DNA of 64,000 nucleotides from Paraburkholderia sp. BCC1884 (GTDB lineage Bacteria; Pseudomonadota; Gammaproteobacteria; Burkholderiales; Burkholderiaceae), in NCBI RefSeq assembly GCF_900996225.1, contig NZ_CAAJGL010000134.1, positions 248,001 to 312,000 of the forward strand, in the 5' to 3' direction. The translations under genes were made by a program, and so were the position numbers. The notes under the pieces were generated by a model, which searched no databases, was not told the origin of the DNA, and worked only from the letters and a program-made list of their open reading frames with translations. This document shows, one piece after another, positions 24,511-35,700 of this stretch. Each line of letters opens with the position of its first letter. Positions within the stretch are counted from its first letter, which is position 1.

Positions 24511-25359
24511 CTAGTGCCCGTTTCCTCCGCCATTGCCATTGCCGCCACCGCCGCCGCCACCCTTGCCACCGTGACCGCCGCCGAAGCCTCCGCCAAAGCC
24601 TCCGAAGCCGCCACCGAAGCCACCGCCAAAACCGCCACCAAAGCCACCGCCTTTACCACCGGATGGGCCGCCGCTGGAGCCTCCACAGCCGCAACCGCTG
24701 CTCCCGCCGCTGCCGCTGCTTCCGCCTCCGCTGCTGCTTCCTCCGCTACTTCCACCACCGCTGCTTCCGCCGCCGCTGCTGCCACCGCCGCTGCTTCCAC
24801 CGCCGCTGCTTCCACCGCCGCTGCTTCCGCCGCCACTACTTCCACCGCCATTGCTCTTGCCGCCGCCCGAGCTCGATCCGCCGCTGCCGCTACCGCTGCC
24901 CGAGCCCGCTGCGCCCGCTGCGCCGGCCGCGCCGCCGGCATTACCGTTCGACCCGCCGGCGCTGTTGCCCGAACTCGCCGCGCCGCTATTGCCGTTGCCG
25001 CTACCGCCGCCGGTCTGATGGCAATCGCTGAAGGCGCCCCCGCCGCAATCGCGCGGACGGAACAGAGCGGCAGCGTCGTCGGCGGCGCTGGTGTCGCCGG
25101 GCGCGGCCGCAGCTGCGATCCCACTCGAGCCTGCCGCGGTCGCCGAGTCGTTCTGCGCGACTTGCGCGACAGGTTCCGCATGCGTCAGCGTACGTACCTC
25201 ACTGGCGGCGAGCGGCGCATCGGCGGCTATGATCCATCGAGGAATCACATCATTCGATGCCGGGTAGGCTGCGCCCGTCGCCAAGGTCACGACTGCCGCG
25301 ACGACCGCGGTACTCCGTAGTACCCCGAAGTAGTATCGATTGACTATTGTGTTTTTCAT
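24511..25359 (-). CDS. exported Gly/Ser-repeat protein
   Basis: A 282-residue protein with an N-terminal signal-like helix (STAVVAAVVTLATGAAYPA). A ~90-residue ordered part holds a possible disulfide pair (RDCGGGAFSDC). About 170 residues of low complexity follow: Gly/Ser/Asn/Ala stretches, about seven GGGSS pentapeptide units, a CGCG cluster, a GGGF-type repeat and a Gly/His/Asn tail. It resembles cell-surface or matrix low-complexity proteins; no enzyme domain was seen. The ATG at 25359 is preceded by GGGAGAG. The long opposite-strand frame over it is a composition artefact. Confidence 0.7.
   Translation of the reverse strand: MKNTIVNRYYFGVLRSTAVVAAVVTLATGAAYPASNDVIPRWIIAADAPLAASEVRTLTHAEPVAQVAQNDSATAAGSSGIAAAAAPGDTSAADDAAALFRPRDCGGGAFSDCHQTGGGSGNGNSGAASSGNSAGGSNGNAGGAAGAAGAAGSGSGSGSGGSSSGGGKSNGGGSSGGGSSGGGSSGGGSSGGGSSGGGSSGGGSSGGSSSGGGSSGSGGSSGCGCGGSSGGPSGGKGGGFGGGFGGGFGGGFGGFGGGFGGGHGGKGGGGGGGNGNGGGNGH
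24740..24855. repeat. 15-bp tandem repeats coding GGGSS units
   Basis: About seven near-identical 15-bp units (plus-strand form TCCACCGCCGCTGCT) inside the Gly/Ser-rich gene. This is an in-frame array whose copy number could vary by slippage. Confidence 0.75.
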
Positions 25360-25675
25360 CACATCTCTCCCGAGGGAACGCCGGCACCTCGTAGCCGCCA
25401 TCTCTCACGCTGATTCTGTGACGACCGGTCCTGTCTTGCTGCAGTCCCTCGTCGCTCCCCGAGTCTGTTACCGTCGCCGGTCCGCTTCCTTCGTTGTGCT
25501 GGTCGAGCCGGATTGGCCCCGACTGTCTGGACCATACTTAGCGATATCCGTGCCATTGCTCGCAAACCCTTGCGGCAACAGGCATCGAATGAGCGTGTGC
25601 GATGCAGACGGTCAAAAAACGCATGAAAACGTTTCGACGATGAAACGCGGCGCCGCCAGCGCGTCGGAAGTCGCG
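25360..25675. other. 316-bp intergenic stretch, nothing identified
   Basis: Lies between the 3' end of the ABC operon and the start of the Gly/Ser-rich gene, both on the minus strand. No terminator hairpin, RNA gene or clear promoter could be recognised. Confidence 0.35.
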
Positions 25676-27787
25676 TTATTCGTTGCGCGCTTCGCTGCGC
25701 GAAACCGACTGCAACACGCGCAGTTCGTCGACAGGAATGTGGCAGCGAATTCGATGCGCAGATGGCGAGCCGGTCTTGCCGGCGTCTGCATCGAGGAAGG
25801 GCGGGTCCTGCTGTTCGCAGATCGCCCCGAGCTTGCGCGGGCAGCGCGTGTGAAAGACGCAGCCCGACGGCTGCAATGCGGCGCCCGGCAGTTCGCCGGA
25901 CAGACGGATGCGGGCCGGCTCGTTGCTGCCGTCGAGTGTCGGCATGGAAGAGAGCAGCGCCTCGGTATACGGATGCCGCGGCCCGTCGAACACGGCGGCG
26001 GCTGGTCCGACTTCCAGCAGCCTGCCGAGATACAGCACGGCGATGCGATCCGCCAGATACCGCACCACGTTCAGGTCGTGCGAGATAAAAACGTAACTCA
26101 CGCCGCGTTCGCGCTGCAGATCGGCAAGCAGGTTGAGAATCGCCGCCTGCACGGACACGTCGAGCGCGGACGTCGGCTCATCGCAAACCACCACGCGCGG
26201 ATCACCCGCAAACGCGCGGGCAATCGCCACACGCTGTTTGAGCCCACCCGATAGTTGCCGTGTGCGCGAGCCGAGATATCGCTCCGGCAAACGCACGGCG
26301 GCGGTCAAGGTGGCGAGCCGTTCGTCGATGGCAACGCCCCGCAACGGCGTCAGGCGCGACAGCGCACGCCCGATCAGGCGTTTGACCGAATGCGCGCGAT
26401 TGAGCGCCGAGTCCGGATTCTGGAACACGATCTGCAGCGACTTGACCTGCTCGTCGTTGCGTCGCGTGACGCGTGCAGCCAGCGGCGCCCCGTCGAGTTC
26501 GAGCGTGCTGCCCGCGTCCGGCGCGAGCAGGCCGAGCATCAGCTTGGCAAGGGTGGTCTTGCCGCTGCCCGATTCGCCGACGAGTCCAAGCGTTTCGCCG
26601 CTGGCAAGCTCGATCGAGACGTCGTCGACGGCGCGCAATGGTGTGCCGGAGACGTGAAACGTCTTCGAGAGTTGCGCCGCGCGCAGCACGATTGTTCGAG
26701 ATGCACCGTTGCGACCTGCGGGCACGGCCTCGGCGCTCGCACGCGGCAATTCAATCGCCCGTTCGTGATAGTGGCAGCGGGCCATCTGATCGCCGTGCGC
26801 CGCGCTCACGCGATAAGGCGGGGGCGCTTCGCGGCGGCAGCGATCGTCGGCGAGACGGCAGCGCTCGGCATAGATACAGCCTTGCGTGACCGAGCCCGGC
26901 GGCGGCAGACTGCCGGCGATCGTATCGAGCCGCCCGGTCGCCTTGTTGCGGGCCACCGTGGGCAGGCAACGCAACAAGCCGACCGTGTACGGATGACGTG
27001 GCCGCGCAAACACGTCCTGCGTCGCGCCTTCTTCGACGAGCTTGCCCGCGTACAACACGCCGACGCGTTCGCACATGCGCCCGATCACCGCGAGGTTGTG
27101 ACTGATGAACAGCACTGCCGTGCCGAACTCCTGACGCAACTGCGCGATGAGGTCGAGCACTTCCGCTTCGACGGTGGCGTCGAGGCCGGTGGTCGGCTCG
27201 TCGAGAATCAGCAGCGCGGGGTTCGAGGCGAGCGCCATCGCGATCACCACGCGTTGCTGCATGCCGCCCGACAACTCATGCGGATAGCTGTCCATCACGC
27301 GCTCAGGTGCCGCGATGCGCACGCGTTCGAGCATCTCGCGCGTGCGCACGAGCGCTTCGCCATGCGCCATACCGGTCGCTTCGAACGCTTCGGAGACTTG
27401 CCGTGCGATGGTGAGCGACGGATTCAGCGCGCGCCCCGGGTCCTGATAGACCATCGACATCTCGTTGGCGCGCAGGCTGCGCAATGCGTCGGCGTCGAGC
27501 TTCTGCACGTCTTCGCCGGCGACGAGAATCTTGCCGGCCTTGATCTTGCCGTTGCGCGGCAGATAGCGCACGGCGGCCATCGCCACGGTCGATTTTCCGC
27601 AGCCCGATTCGCCGACGAGACCGTACGCTTCGCCGCGCCGTATGCGAAACGACACGTCCTGCAGCACTTCACGATCGCGGCCGCGCATCCGGTACGTGAC
27701 GCTCAGACCGACGACGGTCAGTGCATCGGTGCGGTCGCTCTTCGAGACATCGAAGGCGGGGAACGAGGCGGGCGGCGTGGCGTTCAT
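25676..27787 (-). CDS. peptide/nickel ABC importer, fused double ATPase (DppD-DppF-like)
   Basis: A 703-residue protein carrying both ATPase subunits of an oligopeptide/dipeptide/nickel importer in one chain. The first domain has Walker A GESGCGKST (59-67), signature LSGGM (172-176) and Walker B LILDEPT. It ends with the Cys-containing oligopeptide C-terminal motif (CIYAERC). The second has GESGSGKTT (404-412), LSGGL (512-516), CDEPTS, and a similar Cys tail (CVFHTRCPRK). It powers uptake through the two permeases upstream. Its start overlaps the DppC-like gene by 4 bp (ATGA), so they are translationally coupled. It is the last gene of a four-gene operon. Confidence 0.94.
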   Translation of the reverse strand: MNATPPASFPAFDVSKSDRTDALTVVGLSVTYRMRGRDREVLQDVSFRIRRGEAYGLVGESGCGKSTVAMAAVRYLPRNGKIKAGKILVAGEDVQKLDADALRSLRANEMSMVYQDPGRALNPSLTIARQVSEAFEATGMAHGEALVRTREMLERVRIAAPERVMDSYPHELSGGMQQRVVIAMALASNPALLILDEPTTGLDATVEAEVLDLIAQLRQEFGTAVLFISHNLAVIGRMCERVGVLYAGKLVEEGATQDVFARPRHPYTVGLLRCLPTVARNKATGRLDTIAGSLPPPGSVTQGCIYAERCRLADDRCRREAPPPYRVSAAHGDQMARCHYHERAIELPRASAEAVPAGRNGASRTIVLRAAQLSKTFHVSGTPLRAVDDVSIELASGETLGLVGESGSGKTTLAKLMLGLLAPDAGSTLELDGAPLAARVTRRNDEQVKSLQIVFQNPDSALNRAHSVKRLIGRALSRLTPLRGVAIDERLATLTAAVRLPERYLGSRTRQLSGGLKQRVAIARAFAGDPRVVVCDEPTSALDVSVQAAILNLLADLQRERGVSYVFISHDLNVVRYLADRIAVLYLGRLLEVGPAAAVFDGPRHPYTEALLSSMPTLDGSNEPARIRLSGELPGAALQPSGCVFHTRCPRKLGAICEQQDPPFLDADAGKTGSPSAHRIRCHIPVDELRVLQSVSRSEARNE

Positions 27788-28662
27788 CGGTCGAGCACGC
27801 CTTGTACGCTATCGGCGATCAGATTCACGCCCACGACGAGCGAGGCGATCGCACCGGCTGCGAACACCACGGTCCACCATGCACCGCCCGCCATCAGCGT
27901 GTACGACTCGGAGAGCGCGAGCCCCCAGTCGGCAGAGGGCGGCTGAATGCCGAAGCCGAGAAACGACAGCGTGGCGACTGCAAAGATCGCATAGCCGAGC
28001 CGCACAGTCGCCTCGACGATGATCGGCGGCAGCACGTTGGGCAGGATCTCGGCAAACATGATGTAGGGCGCGTGTTCGCCTCGCAGTTGCGCGGCGGCGA
28101 CGTAGTCGAGATGACGCTCGGCAAATACGGCGGCGCGGACGGTGCGCGCGGTGATCGGCGTGAAGGTGATGCCGATCACGAGAATCACCGTCAGATTCGA
28201 TGCGCCGACTGCGGCCAGTGCAAGCAGCGCGACGATCACGAGCGGCAAGGCGAGCACGGCGTCGATCGCGCGGCCGACCACGTTGTCGACCCAGCCTTCG
28301 AAGTAACCGACGATCAAACCCAGCGCGGTGCCCGCCAGCGTGCCGAGCAGCGTGGCGAGCGGCGCGATGGTCAGGATGTCGCGCGCGCCGACGATCACGC
28401 GCGAGAACACGTCACGGCCGAGCTGATCGGTGCCGAACCAGTGGGTGGCGTCGGGCGGCGTCAGCGAGTTGAGCGGATCGGAGGCATACGGATCGAGGCG
28501 CACGATCCATTGGCCCGCGAGCGCACAAACGATCCACCAGCCGACGATCACGACGCCCACCACGAAGGTCGGCGAACGCAGCAGCACCCGCAACCGGTCG
28601 AAACGCGGCTCGCGCGGCGCGGTTTGAGTGGGCGGCACGGCGGGCGGAGTGACGGTGCTCAT
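27784..28662 (-). CDS. ABC transporter permease (DppC-like)
   Basis: A 292-residue inner-membrane permease of the peptide/nickel class. The N-terminal region has a single helix (VVGVVIVGWWIVCALAG). It is followed by HWFGTDQLGRDVFSRVIVGARD, typical of DppC/OppC, and about five more helices. The EAA-type loop that contacts the ATPase is recognisable around ERHLDYVAAAQLRGEHAPYI. It pairs with the DppB-like permease to form the channel. Four-base overlaps link it to both neighbours, so all are made from one message. Confidence 0.94.
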   Translation of the reverse strand: MSTVTPPAVPPTQTAPREPRFDRLRVLLRSPTFVVGVVIVGWWIVCALAGQWIVRLDPYASDPLNSLTPPDATHWFGTDQLGRDVFSRVIVGARDILTIAPLATLLGTLAGTALGLIVGYFEGWVDNVVGRAIDAVLALPLVIVALLALAAVGASNLTVILVIGITFTPITARTVRAAVFAERHLDYVAAAQLRGEHAPYIMFAEILPNVLPPIIVEATVRLGYAIFAVATLSFLGFGIQPPSADWGLALSESYTLMAGGAWWTVVFAAGAIASLVVGVNLIADSVQGVLDR

Positions 28663-29669
28663 TCGGCGCTCCTCACCCGCAAGCGCGGATTGAGCAGAAC
28701 ATGCAGCGCATCGGCGACGAGGTTGGCGACGGTATAGACCACGCCGATCGTCAGCACACCGGCTTCGAGCATCGGAAAGTCCTTCGCCTTGGCGGCGTTG
28801 TAGATCAGCGAGCCGATGCCCTGATAGTGGAACAGCGTCTCGACCACCACGAGGCCGCCGATCATATAACCGAGCTGCGTCGCCGCGACGGTGATGGTCG
28901 GCAGCAAGGCATTGCGCAATACGTGCCGCCAGATTACGACGCGCCGCGGCAGTCCTTTGAGAATCGCGGTGCGGGTGTAGTCGGCGTCGAGCGCTTCGAC
29001 GGTGCCGGCGCGTGCCATGCGCGCGATGTAGCCGAAGAACACCAGCACCAGCGGGAGGATCGGCAGGATCAGGTGGCGCAATTGTTCGAGCACGCTCGCC
29101 TCAGGTGCATACGACGCCTCGATCGGCAGCCAGCGCAGCCATACGCCAAACACCAGAATCAGCACGATCGACGAGACGAATTCCGGCACCACGGTCGCGG
29201 ACAAACCGGCAATGCTGATCGTGCGATCGAGCCAGCGTCCCGCGTGCATCGCCGACCATACGCCGCCCGCAATGCCGAGCGGCACGACCACGATGAACGC
29301 GAGCAAGCCGAGTTTCGCGGAATGCGCGAGCGCGTCGGCGATAAAAGGCCCGACGGGTTCGCGATATGCATACGAGAGCCCCATGTCGCCGCGCACGAAA
29401 TGCGCGATCCAGTCGACGTACTGCGTCATCAGCGGACGATCCGCGCCGAGCTGATGATTGAGCGCCGCGACCGCGCGCGCATCGGCAAGCGGCCCCAGCA
29501 CCGCGCGGCCGATATCGCCAGGCAGCAACTGGCCGCCCGCGAACACGATCACCGACAATAGCCAAAGCGTGATCAGCGAGAGGCCGACGCGGGTGGCCAG
29601 AAAGCGCACCACGCGAGCCGCATTGCCGCGCGAAACCGGGGCGACGGGAGAGGGCGCGTGGGTCGACAT
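28659..29669 (-). CDS. ABC transporter permease (DppB-like)
   Basis: A 336-residue inner-membrane permease. An N-terminal helix (LSLITLWLLSVIVFAGGQLLPGD) is followed by the long DppB-type periplasmic loop (ADRPLMTQYVDW, FVRGDMGLSYAYREPV) and further helices. The coupling loop includes EALDADYTRTAILKGLP. It forms the translocation pore with the DppC-like protein. The stop of the binding-protein gene is 30 bp upstream, and its own end overlaps the next permease by 4 bp. The substrate class (peptides, nickel chelate or other) cannot be fixed from the permease. Confidence 0.94.
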   Translation of the reverse strand: MSTHAPSPVAPVSRGNAARVVRFLATRVGLSLITLWLLSVIVFAGGQLLPGDIGRAVLGPLADARAVAALNHQLGADRPLMTQYVDWIAHFVRGDMGLSYAYREPVGPFIADALAHSAKLGLLAFIVVVPLGIAGGVWSAMHAGRWLDRTISIAGLSATVVPEFVSSIVLILVFGVWLRWLPIEASYAPEASVLEQLRHLILPILPLVLVFFGYIARMARAGTVEALDADYTRTAILKGLPRRVVIWRHVLRNALLPTITVAATQLGYMIGGLVVVETLFHYQGIGSLIYNAAKAKDFPMLEAGVLTIGVVYTVANLVADALHVLLNPRLRVRSAE

Positions 29670-29699
29670 CGTGAGCTCCTGCCGTGAACGTGTCGACGC

Positions 29700-31364
29700 T
29701 TACGCGCTCAACACCGCACGGTCGAAGTAGAGTTGCGCGAGCGCGGTGAAGCGCACGCCGTTCACGCCCTTGCGCATGGCGATCAGTTGATCGTAGAAGA
29801 ACGGAATGATGATCGGCGTTTCGTCGAGCAGTAGCGTCTGGATCTGTCCGGAGATTTTCTTTTGCGAGCCGAGATCGATCGCGGCCACGAATTGCGCGAC
29901 CAGTCGATCGTATTGCGGATTCCTGAAGTGCGCGGCGTTCCACGTGCCAGTGCTGACGAGCGGCGCATTCAGAAACACGTTCGGCACGCCGCGATGACCG
30001 TAGTCGGTGATGCCGAGCGGCGAATCGAGCCAGTCCGATTTGCCGGGCGTGCCCGCGCCGTAATAGAGCGACTGGCTTTCCACCTTCAGATTGATGCGCA
30101 CGCCGATCGCCTTCGCCGCGTTCTGCACGACCACCGCGAGGTCGGGAATCTCCATGTATTTTTCGGTGGTGAGCGTGACGTCGAAGCCGTTCGGCACGCC
30201 GGCTTGCGCCAGCAACTGTTTCGCTTTGGCGACATCGAGCTTGCGCTGCGGGATGCCCGCATCCGACGACGGAAACACCGGCGCGAACGGACTGTCGTTG
30301 CCCAGTTGCGCACGTCCCTTGAAGAGACCGCGCACCAGCACGTCGCGATCGATCGACAAGGCCAGCGCCTGGCGCACGCGCTTGTCCTTGAAGAGCGGAT
30401 TGTCGTTGCGCATATGAATCTGCCGATGCGCGCTCGATTTCACGCCCACCGCCTTGAAGTCCGGATTGTTCAGGATGCCGGCGCCGCCCTGCACGGTGAA
30501 GGTGCCCATCACATCGGCCTGATGGCCTTGCAAGGCAAGCAGCTGGGCCTGCTCGTCGGCGTAGAACGAGAACTGTACGCGCTGCGGTAACGCTTTCTCG
30601 CCCCAGTAGTCGGGATTGCGCACGAACGATGCGCCGACCTTCGGCTGATACTTTTCGAGCTTGAACGGACCCGTGCCGATGAACGATTTTTCATAGCCGC
30701 CCGCGTAGTTCGCGGGCAGGATCACGCCGTTGTAGTTATCCGATGAAACGTAGTACGGGAAGTTGCCGTTCGGTGCATCCAGATGGAAGGCGACCGTATG
30801 GTCGTCGACCACTTTCGCGCCGCCCTTGGACAACACGCCCTTGAGCACCGAGAGCGCCGCCGAGCCGCTCGCCGGATCGGCGAGGCGGTCGAAGGTGGCG
30901 ACCACGTCTTTGGCGCTGAAGCTCTGACCGTCGTGGAACTTGACGTTCTCGCGCAGCTTGAAGGTCCACACGTCGCCTTTATCGTTCGGTTTCCACGAGA
31001 GGGCGAGTGCGGGCTTCAGCACGAGTTTTTCGCCGTCGTCGTCGATCAGGAATTCGCCGGTCTGGTTCAGCAGGGCGAGGCTCGCTGCATCGGTCACGGT
31101 GAGCGGATCAACCGCTCCGGCCGGTGTCAGATGGGCGACGCGGATCGTCTGATTCGACGCGGCAGCCGTGCCTTGCGCTCGCGCACGCGGCGCGTTCAGC
31201 ACGCCCGCGCCGGCTAGCGACAAACCGATCACGCTGGCATAGCGCAGCAAGTCGCGGCGCGTGATGCGGCCGGCGGCGCATTCGTCGAGAGCGTGGTTGC
31301 CGTAGGCGTCGGCGGTGAGGCGGGCTGCGTCGAGCGCGAGGAGTCGGTCCGCGGGAGTCTTCAT
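29700..31364 (-). CDS. ABC importer periplasmic substrate-binding protein (family 5), Tat signal
   Basis: A 554-residue family-5 solute-binding protein. An unusually long leader (~35 residues) precedes a twin-arginine signal (RITRRDLLRYASVIGLSL, ending NAPRARA), so export is probably by Tat rather than Sec. The mature part shows the family pattern: LVLKPALALSWKPND, FKLRENVKFHDGQSFSAKDV, GTGPFKLEKYQP, and VRQALALSIDRD. It delivers substrate to the two permeases encoded directly downstream. It is the first gene of the operon. The ligand is not predictable; the family handles peptides, nickel complexes, opines and glutathione. Confidence 0.93.
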   Translation of the reverse strand: MKTPADRLLALDAARLTADAYGNHALDECAAGRITRRDLLRYASVIGLSLAGAGVLNAPRARAQGTAAASNQTIRVAHLTPAGAVDPLTVTDAASLALLNQTGEFLIDDDGEKLVLKPALALSWKPNDKGDVWTFKLRENVKFHDGQSFSAKDVVATFDRLADPASGSAALSVLKGVLSKGGAKVVDDHTVAFHLDAPNGNFPYYVSSDNYNGVILPANYAGGYEKSFIGTGPFKLEKYQPKVGASFVRNPDYWGEKALPQRVQFSFYADEQAQLLALQGHQADVMGTFTVQGGAGILNNPDFKAVGVKSSAHRQIHMRNDNPLFKDKRVRQALALSIDRDVLVRGLFKGRAQLGNDSPFAPVFPSSDAGIPQRKLDVAKAKQLLAQAGVPNGFDVTLTTEKYMEIPDLAVVVQNAAKAIGVRINLKVESQSLYYGAGTPGKSDWLDSPLGITDYGHRGVPNVFLNAPLVSTGTWNAAHFRNPQYDRLVAQFVAAIDLGSQKKISGQIQTLLLDETPIIIPFFYDQLIAMRKGVNGVRFTALAQLYFDRAVLSA

Positions 31365-31517
31365 CGATGGAGTGTCCAGTCCGTTCTGTTGCCGGTTCTG
31401 AAAGGCCGCGCTGATGCGCGGCGGGCTACGTTAATGCGGCATGACCACGCCGCGAGGCGCTGGCCGTGCCAAGCGGGCTCAGTGTAAGCGATTGCTCGCG
31501 GATTCGGGGGCGCTGCC

Positions 31518-32540
31518 TCACTCCGCAATAACGGTGCCCGGGCGACGCCAGCGGTGAAACAGCACCGAGCCGATCCAGCATGCCATGAAGGCCGCGATGA
31601 TGCCGTAGCCGAGCGCGCCGAAATGGTCGTTCACGCTGCCGATCGCGTCCCAGACGCCGCCGTTCAGACCGAGCTTGTCCGACAGCAGTCCGAGTGCTTC
31701 CACGCCGCCGATCGCAATCGCCACCAGCGCCGAGACGAAGGTGATGCTCGCGTTGTAGTAGAGCTTGCGTTTGGGGTCGTCCATGGCCCAGCCGTAGGCG
31801 TGGACCATCAGCACGTTATCGGTCGAATCGACCAGCGTCATGCCCGCCGTAAAGAGCGCCGGAAACACCAGAATCGAATACAGCGGCAGACCCTTGCCGG
31901 CTTCGGACGCGGCGATGGCGAGCAGGCCGATCTCGGTCGCGGTATCGAAGCCGAGACCGAACAGCACGCCGACCGGGTACATGTGCCAGCTTTTCGTGAC
32001 GAGCCGGAACAGCGGGCGCAACGCGCGTGAGAAGAGACCCGCTGGCGCGATCGATTCCGGCGCTGGAACAGGCAAATCGCCGTCGCGTTGTACGTGACGA
32101 TAACGCCGCCAGACATCGTGCAAGATCATGAGGTTCACGCACGCCAGCACCAGCAGGAAGGTCGCGGAGACCAGCGTGCCGATCGTGCCGCCCACCGCCT
32201 TGAAGGTCTCGAAGCGTCCATGCAGCGAATGCGCGGTCCACGCAATGCCGACCGTCGCGAGGATCACGATCGTGGAGTGGCCGAGCGAGAACGACAGGCC
32301 CACGCCGAGCGGGCGCTTGCCGGCCTGCATCAGCTTGCGCGTGACGGTGTCGATCGCGGCGATGTGATCGGCGTCGACCGCATGGCGCAGGCCGAAGCCA
32401 TACGCGAGCAAAGCGGTGCCGAGCAGCAACGGGTAATGGCGAAATGCGATCAGCGCCCACGCCCACGCGCCGAGGTTGGCGGCGATCAGAACGGCGTACA
32501 GCGTGAGCAGGCGAGGGCGCAGCGAGGCAGTCGGCGTCAT
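31518..32540 (-). CDS. NiCoT-family nickel/cobalt permease (HoxN/NixA type)
   Basis: A 340-residue inner-membrane permease. It has the NiCoT signatures HAVDADHI (53-60, in TM2, essential for Ni/Co binding), SLGHSTIV (85-92), LGFDTATE and GMTLVDSTDN, within eight hydrophobic segments. It imports Ni2+ and/or Co2+ with high affinity. It starts 19 bp after the stop of a His-rich cupin gene on the same strand, so the two probably form an operon. No hydrogenase or urease genes are present in the window. Metal preference (Ni or Co) cannot be settled from the motifs. Confidence 0.94.
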   Translation of the reverse strand: MTPTASLRPRLLTLYAVLIAANLGAWAWALIAFRHYPLLLGTALLAYGFGLRHAVDADHIAAIDTVTRKLMQAGKRPLGVGLSFSLGHSTIVILATVGIAWTAHSLHGRFETFKAVGGTIGTLVSATFLLVLACVNLMILHDVWRRYRHVQRDGDLPVPAPESIAPAGLFSRALRPLFRLVTKSWHMYPVGVLFGLGFDTATEIGLLAIAASEAGKGLPLYSILVFPALFTAGMTLVDSTDNVLMVHAYGWAMDDPKRKLYYNASITFVSALVAIAIGGVEALGLLSDKLGLNGGVWDAIGSVNDHFGALGYGIIAAFMACWIGSVLFHRWRRPGTVIAE

Positions 32541-32559
32541 GAGTCGCGTGGCAAAGAAG

Positions 32560-33075
32560 TTAGTGGTCGTGCGGATGCTTGTGAATCGGGTCGACCCAGA
32601 ATACGGTTTCGGGGGCTTCCACGGCGTCGATGTTCAGGTTGACCACCACCGCCTCGTTGTCGCTGCGTACCAGCACGCATTCGAGCGGATCGTCGGTGCT
32701 CGCGTTGATTTCCTGATGCGGCACATACGGCGGCACGAAGATGAAGTCGCCGGGGCCGGCTTCCGCGGTGAACTCGAGATGCTCGCCCCAACGCATGCGC
32801 GCCTGGCCGCGCACCACGTAGATCACGCTTTCGAGCGCGCCGTGATGATGTGCGCCGGTCTTCGCATTCGGATGGATCGTCACGGTGCCGGCCCAGATCT
32901 TCTGCGCGCCGACCCGTGCCGCATTGATCGCGGCGGCGCGGTTCATGCCGGGCGTTTGCGCGGTGTTGCTGTCGAGCTGGTCGCCCTTGATGACCTTCAC
33001 GCCGTGTTCGCGCCAATCCACCGGACCAGCCGGCGGCACGTCCTTGTAATGCGGGTGTTCGTGATCGTGGCTCAT
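32560..33075 (-). CDS. cupin-domain protein with His-rich ends, linked to nickel/cobalt permease
   Basis: A 171-residue protein. The cupin core spans about residues 60-145. Motif 1 has His76-78 and Glu82 (GAHHHGALESVIYVVRG). Motif 2 has GDFIFVPPYVPHQEIN with His120. Together these are a standard 3-His/1-Glu metal site. Both termini are His-rich: His3, 5, 7, 9 (MSHDHEHPHY) and His165, 167, 169, 171 (HKHPHDH). The location just upstream of a NiCoT permease suggests a nickel- or cobalt-dependent cupin enzyme or a metal-storage/delivery protein. A GAGGAGA ribosome site sets the ATG at 33075. The enzymatic reaction is unknown. Confidence 0.85.
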   Translation of the reverse strand: MSHDHEHPHYKDVPPAGPVDWREHGVKVIKGDQLDSNTAQTPGMNRAAAINAARVGAQKIWAGTVTIHPNAKTGAHHHGALESVIYVVRGQARMRWGEHLEFTAEAGPGDFIFVPPYVPHQEINASTDDPLECVLVRSDNEAVVVNLNIDAVEAPETVFWVDPIHKHPHDH

Positions 33076-33181
33076 CGTGTGTCTCCTCGTGGGCGCAAGT
33101 CCCGGCGATCGGTGCGGCGCCTGCTGGCATTTTTGCACGTTCAAAAACGTCTGTGTGAACCGGCTGTGCAAGCCGTGCCGG

Positions 33182-33213
33182 CAAAAAAAAAGCCCGTCCA
33201 CCACGGACGGGCT
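33182..33213 (-). terminator. rho-independent terminator after fusA
   Basis: A 9-bp stem (AGCCCGTCC at 33191-33199 with its complement at 33205-33213), followed on the minus strand by a run of nine or more T (plus-strand A run at 33183-33191). It lies about 60 bp beyond the fusA stop. Confidence 0.85.
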
Positions 33214-33274
33214 CTGAGCGTCAGCCTGAAACGTGCGCTATCGGTTAGACATGACGCACGGCTCGACGCAGTGC

Positions 33275-35380
<2,106 letters not shown>

Positions 35381-35592
35381 GTGAACCTCCTTGGAATGGC
35401 GCGCCTGAAACGCTTGCCGGGCGGCAGTCTGTGCTGCCCGGGGAGCTGGAGTGCTGCTTTACTAAGATTACTAGGATAGCGCGTCGGCCCGGCTTTTGCA
35501 GGAATCTTGCCCGCCGGGCGCGAGGGCCGGCGGGCGGGACGTCGGCCGCCAGAAGCGCGCGTGTGGCAACGATATGGGGACGCGCGTCCATT

Positions 35593-35627
35593 AAAAAAGC
35601 CGGCGCCTCGTAAAAGGCGCCGGCTTT
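35593..35627 (-). terminator. rho-independent terminator after the DUF192 gene
   Basis: A 12-bp perfect stem (AAAGCCGGCGCC at 35596-35607 with its complement at 35616-35627) and an 8-nt loop, with a T run on the minus strand. It lies 74 bp beyond the DUF192 stop and also shields the fusA upstream region. Confidence 0.85.
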
Positions 35628-35700
35628 CTGAAAAGCGGCGGGATGGTGCGGCTTGCTGCGCGTGTTGGTCGCAGGCTTCTTGCGCGTGCTGACGAACGGT

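Noticed and set aside
24560..24860. Possible CRISPR-like array
   Set aside because: The repeats are contiguous 15-bp coding units with no unique spacers, inside an open frame.
24439..25320. Ala/Thr-rich plus-strand frame opposite the Gly/Ser-repeat gene
   Set aside because: Simple-sequence DNA is open on both strands. Only the minus-strand frame has a signal peptide and ribosome site.
26255..27946. Long plus-strand frame opposite the ABC ATPase gene
   Set aside because: The minus strand has a complete double ATPase with all motifs; this frame is rich in Arg/Ala/His and lacks any domain.
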